From Apostichopus japonicus (Eukaryota; Echinodermata; Holothuroidea; Aspidochirotida; Stichopodidae), in assembly GCF_037975245.1 (NCBI RefSeq), contig NC_092582.1:4440001-4504000 (forward strand): 64,000 nucleotides of DNA, given 5' to 3'. The position numbers were made by a program, and so were the translations under genes. Shown here in pieces: positions 13,129-25,100 of this stretch. How positions within the stretch are numbered: the stretch's first letter is position 1; each line of letters opens with the position of its first letter. The notes under the pieces are model-generated. The model was not told the origin of the DNA. It searched no databases and saw nothing but the letters and a program-made list of their open reading frames with translations.

Positions 13129-16100
13129 CTCTTTACAAAACTGTGACAAATAGTACTCACAAGAGAATAAATTTCAAATGAAACTATAAAATATTTCGCA
13201 TTCATCATTTTTACATTTCAGAGAGATCCTGCCGATTACGTGCAAATAAAAATTTGACTAATTGCGCCTTCTCCTTGCGACTATACTTCAAATCATAACC
13301 TACCTCAAATCATAAATCATGAACTAGGTCTCTGGATAGTTAAACATTCCCCAATTTTACTTTCATCGCCTCCGCTAACCCCCAGTGGCGGATATTGTGA
13401 CCTACGGGGTACAAGGTTTCTCCTTGTCCCCTTTGAGAAATGTTTATGTATGATTAACAAACAAGGTTGTTAAATAATGCTTTATGTTGCATCTTGTGAA
13501 GTACTTTTATGTTCAGGAATATTCCATTTTTTTTTTCATCCCACAAATTTCTGGCAATTTTCTGTTCTCGTGTTTGTCGGCAAATCTCAAGAATGTTTTG
13601 GCGGCCATAAAAAAAAAAATTGTCAGCGAACTCCACTTTGACTTGACAGGACCTAGGTGATAGTGTCATTGGCATTGAAGACATGATAAGCTTGATACAG
13701 GCATCACTGTCAAACTGTATCAATGATAACACGCCTAGGAAATCACAGTTGAATAAATTTAAAGCACAACCCAGTCTGGGAAAACAAATAATAATCAAAA
13801 ACTACAGAAAGGAGATTTGGAGAAAGGCACTGATAACGATCTACCACAAAGACCAACGGAGATAAAAAAGAGGTTGGGGGGGGGGGATGAAAAAGGAATT
13901 AAAATAGAAACAATATAGATGGAATATGATTCAATGAGTTTTATACACAGATGTTATCTGAGAGTACTAACTGCAGCTGATTTCAACACACTGCTGCTTT
14001 CTAACACAGGTGAATGCCCTGGCAAGCACAGCTATGAGAATAACATTAGCATTTCAAATTTTGTGTTTTTGTTTTAATCTTGCCAAGATCTCTTTCTCTC
14101 TTCCTCCCTTCCTTTTACCTTAACGATAATCCCTTGAGAACAAACGTAAGACTTTTAGACTAAAGACTCTGTAATTATTATTTGTTTTCAAAGTGTTCAC
14201 GATGAAAAAAAAATTTAAAGATGGATAGCATTATATATATATATATTTCCAATTATTACACTTATCCCTATGTCAAATTGATTGATTAATAAATTTTAAT
14301 TACAGAAGAAAAATATCATTTTTTCCCCCACCCTAAAGAACCTGATTTTAATACGGTCACTGCTTCTAAACCCGTCTTACAGGAAATCCCTTTAACTCCT
14401 ATCCAACGATTCCGTTAATATAAAATTTCATAATCTAGATCATATTTTAAAGCTTCAAGAAAATAGAAACAGAGCTCAAAACTTTATTGCCAAAATTTGG
14501 AACCCAAGGTGCCAGAAATAAAGACCCCATGGGAAGGCATGCCAGCCTATGTTGCTGTTGTTTTATCGGTTACAAACATTTTCTACGATTATTAATATCT
14601 CTGATGTGTCAATGATATGTTTGAGTTGTTTTGCAGATGAATGCTCAGCCAGGCATGTAAAACATTAATACAAATATGGAGATGTACAACATTTGAAATA
14701 AATTGAGTGTATCATTTCTGAATATTTCTGTAGTTCGATGAACACGTTTGCCATTCAAATCAAGTCAACGCCCTGAAATGAAGGTACTGCTTGTCATGTA
14801 TGAACATTAGGATGCATCTTCAAAAAAAAAAAAAAATGTAGCTGAAAAATGATTTTTGATGAAATGAATCCGAGAGCTGGGTATCATCTGTTGATTTGTT
14901 TTGACAATACCTTTTTGATTTGTTGTGGAGAAAATATGTCTGAAAGATTTTCCAAAAAAAAGCTCAAACGGTATTTATCGATTTTCGTTCCGGACCGCAA
15001 GGTCTTACTTTAATCACGATTGGTTCTATTCATGTCCTGGAAGTTTTAAGTATCAAAATGATACTATCAAAATGAAGACTATCAAAACGAAGATTGCCTG
15101 GTCTGACAGATAATGAAGAAAAGTCTATATTTAAGATTAATTATGATATATCCAGTATTGACAAAACAATGGTATGGAACGTTAAACAAAAATAAACGAG
15201 AGAGAGAAAAACACAAAGCAAAGAAAATCTTGACACTTTCCAATTTTAATATTTATCACGGAAATAAATATGGAAAGTGTCTCGGCAATGATTGACATCT
15301 TCAGAATCTAAAGTTTAATTCATTAATTAATTTTAGTTCGGAGTGGATCCCGTATTTTTTAAAAAGGAGTTACTTAGCCCTCATTAATTAACTTTAGTTA
15401 GGAGTGGATCCCGGATTTTTTAAAAAGGAGTTACTTAGGCCCTCAGGTCATTGCAGCTGACTGCCTTGTAGGGGATCTGGTGGACCCCTACCCCCTGCAA
15501 AAAAAAAAAAAATTTAAGCATGAAATAATTCTTCATACTGAAGAACATTTAACTTATAAAATTAGGCTCACACACTAACATGCTAATAACAACTTGTAAC
15601 TGTATTGTGTGGGTATGAAATGGGGGGTGGGGTTTACATCCATCACCCCCCGCCTCCCCCTGTCTGGATCAGTGTATGATTTATCACCTTACTAAACTTC
15701 ACTTGATGAAAATTTAAGTATATCTAGGAGAGTGACTTTAGTATATTTCATTTTTTGAAATACTACTTTGGTTTGGTATAATTCTTGCAAAACACCTCAA
15801 AATATCGGTTTGAAGATTGCCTCCTCTCACAAGATGCATAATTCTTGCAAAACACCTCAAAAATCGGTTTGAAGATTGCCTCTCTCACAAGGGCCACATG
15901 TATGGTGGCCTCATGATATAATATTTCATGGTTACTTCAGTGGCAGTAAATGTGACACTCATTCTTTAAAGAGAAAAACAAAATGTCTCACACTGTTGAG
16001 AACCCCACGACCTCATATCTTGTCTTTAACACGAGATATGGTCGATTGAATGAAACCTACTTTGAATGGATATTAAGCTCTTCCTTAGTCTGTACATGTA

Positions 16101-19100
16101 TGGCAATGGCGGTCTGTGATGTCATTACAGTAAATGTTGCTCACCTGGTTTACTTTCCAATAATAATCTTCATGTTGATTTACCCTTGACATGTGTCATT
16201 TTCACAGTTGGAATATTTGCTTTGTGGTCACACTTACTTTTTACATATTTTAGAATTTCATCCACATACAACTTTTTGTAGAAATATAATTTTTTTCTCA
16301 CTTTCTTGTGTGGATAAAATGATTTAAACATTATGACGGAGAGAACGAGCCAAAAACATTATCAGCTCTACTGCTATGATGAAATCATTCTCACCACTGT
16401 TGCCAGATGCAAAAAGAAGGTATCACAAGATTTTTGAGAAATTTACACATTCGCCTATATAAAACATGCTAAGGATGTGTGTGCTTATTCTGCTTCTGAC
16501 CAAAACATTTCAGAAAATTCCCAGCCATTGTGTTTAATGAAGCAATCAATTTCAGCCATCAGAATATTCCTTAAAATGTGTGACAGGTTTAATAGTACAT
16601 TATTGTGCTGAATTTGTGACATCTATAACAATGGCAGAATTTGACAGATTGAAACAGGTTCTGGTCTGGCAGATAAATGAGGATGCAACCGTTTAGGAAA
16701 CATTGTTTTGTTAAAAAAACACAGAAATCACAGAGTCTCCTGAGGATCCATTTTGGCAAGAATTCTTTGATACTCTTTCATTCCCATTAAAAAGTTCATG
16801 GCAAGTGCGAAATGCAGGGAAAAAATTGTGACACCCGTAGATACGAATAAATAATAAATGACATAAATCATGAGTAAAACCAACCAGTTATTTAATGATA
16901 AATAAGAGGGGGGGGGGGGAATAGCCGTACCAGGGTTTACATACCTCCATATTACGATAATCATACAGCGATATTGTACCACATGACAAACATTTATTTC
17001 AGATAAGAAACAGTAAAAGAAACAAGTTTTAATACATAAATTTTTTTTTTTTTAAACTGAATATAACAAACTTTCTTTCATACCATAATGAAAAGATTTT
17101 ATTAATAAATGATAGAGGTGTAAAAATCATTTTGGAAAAAAAAAACAGAGACAGGGAAGCAGGAGGAGTTTCTTTCAAGGAGCACAGCCAAAGGTGGCAC
17201 AGGTTAACATATATGGTTAACATTAATATATATATATACCAATATATATATACCATATAGGGCCAGGCTACCAGTGAAAGCACATAGCGCCCCTCCTCCC
17301 CCCACCCGCAAAAACATGAGGACAATTGAGGAGATCATGAATTATGAAAATGTCCAGGTTGGTGAGCCGATTTTGACGTGGCGGGTGAAAGCAACAAATC
17401 CTTGATAAAATTCTTACCTGTGATTGAAGTTGAATAACCTGTATCAAGTGTCAAGGAAACACAGAGAAAGATTTATTGAATATAAGGTCCCCCCTGCAGC
17501 AGGGCCATGAAATCACATGCTTTGTAATTAGTTGAACATGTAGTAATTGTTACGTAATCAGGGCTAACTTTCGCTGTCATTTGAAAAAAAGGTTATTATT
17601 TTACTAGTTATTTTTACAAGTTATTTCCAAACAAACAAAACATTTACCAGGAGCATCTCAATTAATTTTCTACAAAGTTTGGAGAGAAACGTTCAGGAAA
17701 GGGCCAGAGATAACCAAGATCTCACTCTTATTTTTAGATTGAAAAATACATAGGGGTGGGCTGGTAGGGCACTCCATCCTAAGGGCACCAGGCACAAGCA
17801 TGGATACCCGATTAGTGCAAGATTGCAAGCTGATTTCCAGTTTTCCTTTTTGCACAGAACTGATTAAAATCTTTCACAGGCCAGATTTTGCCTATTGAAG
17901 ACTCCTTGCTAGATACATGATTAACCGCTTAGAGTAGTTCTGAGTGCTAGAGTCATCAATATAAACTGACCATACAAATTGCTTACACAGAATGCTTACA
18001 AAAATGCTTACACACAAGTTATTTCTTAATTACAAAGTCAATACTGTATTGTGTGCGAAAACAGCAACTGGTTAGGTTTGAATATTTACACATCATTGAT
18101 GCACTGTGGATTTCAGCCTACCACACTAAAAAAGTGTCCCAGTGTGGAATATAACAAGATGCTTCAGGCAAACAAATAGTAAAATAATTGAATCAGAGGA
18201 GCTGCAAAGAATCCAAACTCTTGGAAAAGGAAGGAATGGGGTGGTGTGTGTGTGTGTGTGTGGGGGGGGGGGTTATCGTATGAACACAAGAGTGGACCTA
18301 TAAGAGATTTTCAAGGAAACCAAAATTTCTCCTTTCACTGGAGTTGTGAGATAATTATGAATATTTGTTAACTACTGCCTTTCAGAGTCTTTAGAATGCT
18401 ATCCAATGAAATGAAATGCTCTTCAGTAATATATGAGGGTGTAACAAGCTTTTGACAACCCAACCCCCATCCCATTCTTCCTCCTCACCCTCCACCCCAA
18501 GGTTCTTGTCAGGCCCTTTTCCATGCACTGCCCCTTTAATGGTTGACAGAGGTAAGTAAACGTCATTTATAAGTAGATCACTAGATAAAATAACCAACTT
18601 ACCCTAAATCAGGAAACAAGATTTGTTAACTTCAAATACCCTTACAAACATCCTGTTTCACTCTACGACAACAAAAATGTGATTTTCACCCACATTGGAC
18701 TGGTTCAGAAATCCCTCATCAAAATTGACTGCACATTCAATACTCTCGCAAACTTGATGCGATAGATTTCAATGGATTGACAGCAGCATATACAAGGAAG
18801 AGCTTTCATTAACTTAAGAAGCAAGTTGTCAAATTCAGCTCTGGATAATTTGTAACACAATTAAAGAGTGACAAGTTAAGCTGTGGACATTTTAAACTCC
18901 GAATTACCACTTGAGAAGATTATTTTCTGACATTTTGCTGCATCATGTTATCAATCAGATGAATTTTCTTTCCATCAATAAAAAAGATCCATTGTAAAAA
19001 TTTGTGATAGAAGTGCAGAAAATATCTCTTAAATACCCTTGAGCAGCAAATATCTCAAATGTACATTAAAGTTGATTTATAGACTAAGCTTGATAAAAAT

Positions 19101-22100
19101 TGAAACAGTCTAGAAACAACTCTAAAATTCAATCTCAAAAAAATAATAAAAAACTCAAATATCTAGTAATTTATTTACCTTAAGTCTACCACACACAAAT
19201 TCATATCTAGAACATCAACAAAAGAATTGCATAGCAACTCATATTACAAGTTGCAATTTACACTAACCAAGGGTTGCTAGGTGTGCATTCATGTCTTTCT
19301 GACTGATTTGCTGATAATCTAAGACATTTACAATCTTGCTGAAAATTTCCCCAAAAGACTCTAAATTTACTTCCAAGGAAACTGCATTTATAGTATGACA
19401 CAGACCTTTCTTTTGCAATGTATTTGCATAAAATATACTTTGCTAAAAAAAATTTTGCTTAAGAAAACTTTGCTTTTAAAGAAAAGTGATAATAGTAGAA
19501 ACCTTTAGGTAATCCACGCAGAATATATATTAGAATGATAAAATGAGGTAATTACTGCAGTTCAAGATATTTGCCTCAAATTATTGCCATGATAAAAAAA
19601 GTGGGTTTGAATAACTGACAATACAGATAGCTACCACAGAAAGCTGTGGTTCTACTTGCATCTGCAGAAAAGGGTCAACCGCAAGAAAATTGCCACACTA
19701 CATAAACAACTTGTTCTCGTTTTTTAAGCTAGGCTATGACCACAAATTATAACCCTTTATAAACATTACTACCCGCCACCCAAAGGTAAAAAAAAAATCA
19801 AAGATCCTTGTTTTAAACAACTTTTGGGGGGTTTTGTCCTCTGGGGTAATTGTCCGGGGGTATCTGTTCGGGTGGTAGTTGTCCTGGGGGATAATTGTCT
19901 GAGGTGGTATTTGTCCGAGGGGTAATTGTCCGGTGGGTAATCGTCCGGGGGGTTATTGACTGGAGGGTAATCGTCCGGGGGGTTATTTTATGGGCGGTAC
20001 TTGTCCGCTCACGCAAATTTCCGGTCTCTCGAAACTACTACAAACAACCTTTGAACACTGAATTATTCCCTGTAGCTACCTGTACTAGTCAAACACACAC
20101 AATTTGTGACTTTGCACATGCACACTGTGCATGTTGTAAATCTATATATAATTACATGTGCTGTCGGACTGGTAATCTGCAAGTCTGTTTTATGGCTGTT
20201 ACCTAACAGCCCACACATGTACTCCTTCCTGACTACTGTAACAACATACATTATCAAACACTGTTAAAACCATGAGCGTGCTTGGCTTCTGGCTTTCGGT
20301 ATTAATGGCTCGATCTTGTAAATGTCAAATTTAGACGGTCTTTTCAACCGTCCTAACTGTGACATTTACCGTCGAAAAGTAAAAAAAATCGTCTCACCTC
20401 GTTATCGACTCCTTTTATGCCCATGGTCGCTAAGGCTTCGTTGACATCACTGATCAAATCAATATCCGATGATCGCCGCTTAACTTCGTCTCTGTTTTCG
20501 TTTTCTTTGCGGGATTCGTCAAAATTGATCTCTTTGTACAGCTTACTTCTGCAAGGAACGAGTAAACAATTTATTCTTTAGGAGGGGGCCTAGATCAGCA
20601 GGTGCGAATAACTTAGAAGGTAGTTGTCAGCACAACCCTTTCGGCGTAGACCTAATTACAGAACTAATTTCACGGTCAAAATCTGCCACAGAAAGCACCG
20701 ATTTCACATCTAAAATCTCATTCAGTACCTTCGGACCTCGCTGAAAAGCAGAAGGCTTAATGACCCCAGGGTCGCGACCCCTCCATTTTAAAATCCTGGA
20801 TTTGTGACAGAATTATCTTAAAAGACAATTCTTCCATTTTGTTATCATCATTGAGTACCATTTGTAAATTACACAACACAACATAGCATAACATAGCATA
20901 TCAAAGCATAGCATAACAAAACATAATAATAATCAGCCTGGATGGGAGTTATTTTGTTATGATAAGCAGCCACATGTCTATATGGGAGAAGCTGAATAGC
21001 TTAATACTTGCACTACACATCAAATGGCTATACAATTTTTATTTTTAGCTTATGTTGGGTTTCTTATACAATTTGGAAGACTGTCTCAGATGGAAAAATT
21101 GTCTCCTGGATGAAAGGAAACCCAACATCGTTTAAATTTCAGCCTTGTGGGTTTCTTAAGAGGCCTCTAAATTTATATGCAAAGCATGTAACAATGACCG
21201 AACCTTGTTATGGCTGTACGTGCAACCTCCAAAACTTCCACCTAGTTACCTATTAGTCTGCCCTTCTTTACTCATGCAAACAGCGTATAAAATAACAACT
21301 TGCGAGCGCCTTCACCGAAGGGGCGATTCTTTCACTCGTTGCAATTACAGAATCCTGTTTATCTTATTTATTTATTTTTATTTTATTTATTCCAGTATAT
21401 AAATTTATAAATAGGATAAGATGTACATAAAGGAAACATTAAAGTGTAATGCTATAATATCGTATCATAAATGATAACTAACAGAACTTCTATTTTCATT
21501 GAAGGTTTACTCTTCATGGTGAACAAGAAAACGTCACGTTCCTTTATTTCAACAATTTGCTAAGCCCACTGTTTTTTTTTTCACCCGGAAGCACAAGGAT
21601 TTACTGCCACACTCTGTGCTGGTTCGTATAATTTCTGTTACTCACTTTTCGGACGCGCTCGTTCTCTTGGACTTTAGCGTGTCGTCGTTGGACTCCATGG
21701 CATCGGACCGAGGCCTCAGCGAATCTCTATCTACTCGTCTCACGGCCTGGTACTTACTTTGACCGTTCTACAAAACGAAAGAGATCATTGGAAGTTGAAA
21801 ACATCCTCTCGGGACAAGTTAGCTAATTAATTTTTTAGAGGCCATTCACATCTAACTACTGAGTTAAAACTAATGACAGACACAAGCAATTCACAATACC
21901 ATCCCATGGGATATTTGGAGGGGAGAGGGGGGGGAATTTTTTTTTTTAACATGCACTGAGATATGCTTTACAATTCTGTATCAACCTGACGTGGGATTAA
22001 CTGAGCGTTCCATATAGATTATATGTTACCTGGCCTTCTCCACCTCTCCCCCCCCCCCCTGCCTCCAACTCCACACCCTCCCATTTTGTAACGATTCATG

Positions 22101-25100
22101 TTTCAACAGAGGATACAGGTATTTCCTACTGCCTGATACCACCACACGCCCACCACTATCTTACTGCTAAGTCCTATTCAAATTAACCCTGAAAATCAAT
22201 CCCCTAGTCTGACAGATTTTAACTGTAAAATATCTCGTGTTTCGGAGACGTAATTGTGAATTCATACGATAGCAAAGTATCAAGAGCTCGGGCATTTTCA
22301 CAAAGTATATCAAATGTCAATTTTGACAAAGAATGGATCGTGTACATTCACTGCTTTAATCCACTGTACTGGAGGGGAGATATAGCATTGCATGGTAAGC
22401 AGTTCCACTACTGTTTTAAAGAAATCTGCCTTTATTAAACGTGATTTTTGTAGATTTGTGACAGCTGCGAGCAAGTCATGTTAATCTCAAAGGTAAGCAT
22501 GCCCTAGGTGGAGCCATACCACAACTAGCAGCCACGCCAAAGCTTCATAATGCCAATAGCACATACGACGCCAAGCTCAGATTCGCCATGAAACGGGGTT
22601 AGTACAATGTATGTCATGAACTATGGAGGGATGGACAATTCTGTACCTTAACATGTAGTTCGATATAAGACTGAGTTTCGTCATAAATCTTTTCCCTTTC
22701 GAAAAGTTTGAATTTTTCAGGAAAGTTTGACCAATATGAGATGACATGACCTTATGAAATGGCATTTGAAAGCACGGATGGTTTGTTTATTGTCTAGATT
22801 TACAATTACTTTTTATTTGTGTGCATTTACAGCAGTTCATGATAAAATGGTACTTGATGATAAGCTATAGCTCATGCACTGGTCATTCTGTAAGCTGTAT
22901 ATTATGTTACATAAAAATGTTTTACATAGCTATAAATGTATTGTGCAGCTGCACATTATATCATATCGCTGTACATTATATTACATGGGTGACTATTTTT
23001 GGTACAATGCACTAGTCACTTCAGGGAATCTTTTAGTAAGAGAACAATAAATTATGAATATAAATATCAAATATCAGGCCGAAAAATTATCAAAAAAATT
23101 TGCTCTGTAACCTGATCAGCCTATTACAGCTTAACTACAAATTGCTATATTAGATAATGCTATTATAAAAATATTCACAATTTTAAATAACACCAGCCAT
23201 TGTGATTGTTCCCTAGTAATTAACTAACTTGAATCCAGCATAATTTTCAAAGTTAATTATATAAACACCTTTGTGGCTCTTCTAGTTACCTCAGCAATTT
23301 AACTATCCATGTAGCCTAATAACAAACACCTCCGTGTGACTTTAGTAGGTAAAATAATACGAACCCAGTCTATTTTTTTAACTCGTAAATAAACAAACAC
23401 CTTTCGTGGGGTAGTTTAACAGGTAAACCTATTAGCTACATCCAAGTGGTTTTCTAGGTGAGATTCCTACCTGAATTTGTCACATGAAAATTGTATAAGG
23501 GAAGCACGTTCCAGGTAAAAGAGCAAATAATAAACAACACAAGCATGGTCAAGCATGGTCAATACGCCATGGTCAAAAACTGGAGAAAAGAAACTCGAAT
23601 TGACAAGAGAGAGGGGATGCAGAAGCCAGCATGCAGGCAGGCAGGCAGGCATTGATGTGGAGGTGCTATGAGAACTTTGAACCAATCAAAAGGTGCATCT
23701 TACAGGAACATTACGGTGTCTTACAGCGATTTTACTGAACGCTGAACGCTCAAACGGAGGACTAGAGTTGGGCGAGGCCGGAGCTGAAGATGACGACATG
23801 GGCCGAGACGGGATGGTCAGTGAATGGACGCTGCTGAGGCTCTTGGTATCGAGGGTGTCCTCTGCCTCCTGGATGGGATGAAGATGGGTGATATACTTGC
23901 AATGACACAATGTCAGATGGTGTATGGATGCTTGTAATACACACACACAAACACAAACAAAGCAAAACACTGCAAAGATACATATATACGCATACAGTAA
24001 AAACTGGATCATGATCTGAACCCTGGAATATCTGGACCTCCTACGCAACCGTTCTGAATTAGATAACACTGCATAACAACAACAAAAAGGAGTTTAACCC
24101 CTGATCAACCTCGCGAGAGGTCCTACGGGGGATAATAACATTGTTTTTATAGTATAGACACTTTTTATTTATTTTTTATTTTTTTCCTGGGGAAAATTGT
24201 CTATTGTTCAGTCAAGGAGTTAGTGCAACCTGTTTTGTATATGTTTGAGAATGGAGACAGGCATACATGACGCAAACAGAGTACCATGTTCATAGATATG
24301 GTACAGTCCCTAACACAAACAAAATACACTGAAGTCAAGCGAAACATCTTTTTTTTTTTAATTCAGTTAATAATTCCAGAAGATCCGGACGTGTCCAGAT
24401 AATCCAGGCTTTTACTGTATAAATGATGAAGACCAAAGACCACATCCAGGTCAGGTCAATTTCCATATGATTGAGTAACGATAAAGAAGAATTTTCATGA
24501 GCTAATGTTTAACCCTGTAAGAGGTGTGCACCCTTGGTTTACATTTTAGAAGCTATAGAGAGTCAAACTGACTATTTAAGGGTTTGATAAGACTACCCTG
24601 CTTCTGGATATCTAGCAGAAAACCAAAGAAAACAATCCACGAAAGATTGGCAAGTTTACACCCATCTCAACTTTGACCGATCAAAAAGCTTCTTGCATTA
24701 AGAGCTGCTTCCCAAGTGACCATTGCTTCTAAAGCAACAAATAATGAAAACTTGGCAATGACCCCAATTGACATAATGTTGCCTCTGACATCCCACAAAA
24801 ACAATATGATATACAAGGATACCCACTGAATATCAGCTTTTTTAATTAGACTGCTAGCAAACTAGACCTCAAATGACCTTTGGTCTGCAAAAATACCTGG
24901 GAGAAGTTTTTTTTCCATTTCTAGGGCTGACAGCTTGGTAAATATTACATCCTACCAAATTTTAGTTTAACATAATCAGGCTTACAACAACAACAACAAC
25001 CACATCTCCAATAACAACAGGGTTCTTATCCTCACACTGAAATAATGTGCTAACCAAATCCTGACTTTTAAGCTCCACCCTACAATGGCACCAATAACAA

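Larger units (their letters stand above)
6275..20397 (-). other. DENND1: DENND1 last intron, 14.1 kb
   Basis: AT-rich intron. It holds a decayed tandem repeat (8180-8800), a MITE (10936-11098), a tRNA-like retroposon with long direct repeats (12722-13065), two tandem duplications (15321-15442 and 15779-15898), the candidate microexon (17418-17438), simple repeats and a G-rich minisatellite (19815-20010). Remaining stretches (6300-8180, 8800-10900, 11100-12690, 13130-15300, 15900-17400, 17450-19800) show scattered homopolymers and no recognisable gene. Confidence 0.85.

Noticed and set aside
19813-20016. Open frames on both strands with repeated Thr-Ile-Thr-Pro-Arg
   Set aside because: Product of a minisatellite whose unit is near a multiple of three; no gene evidence.
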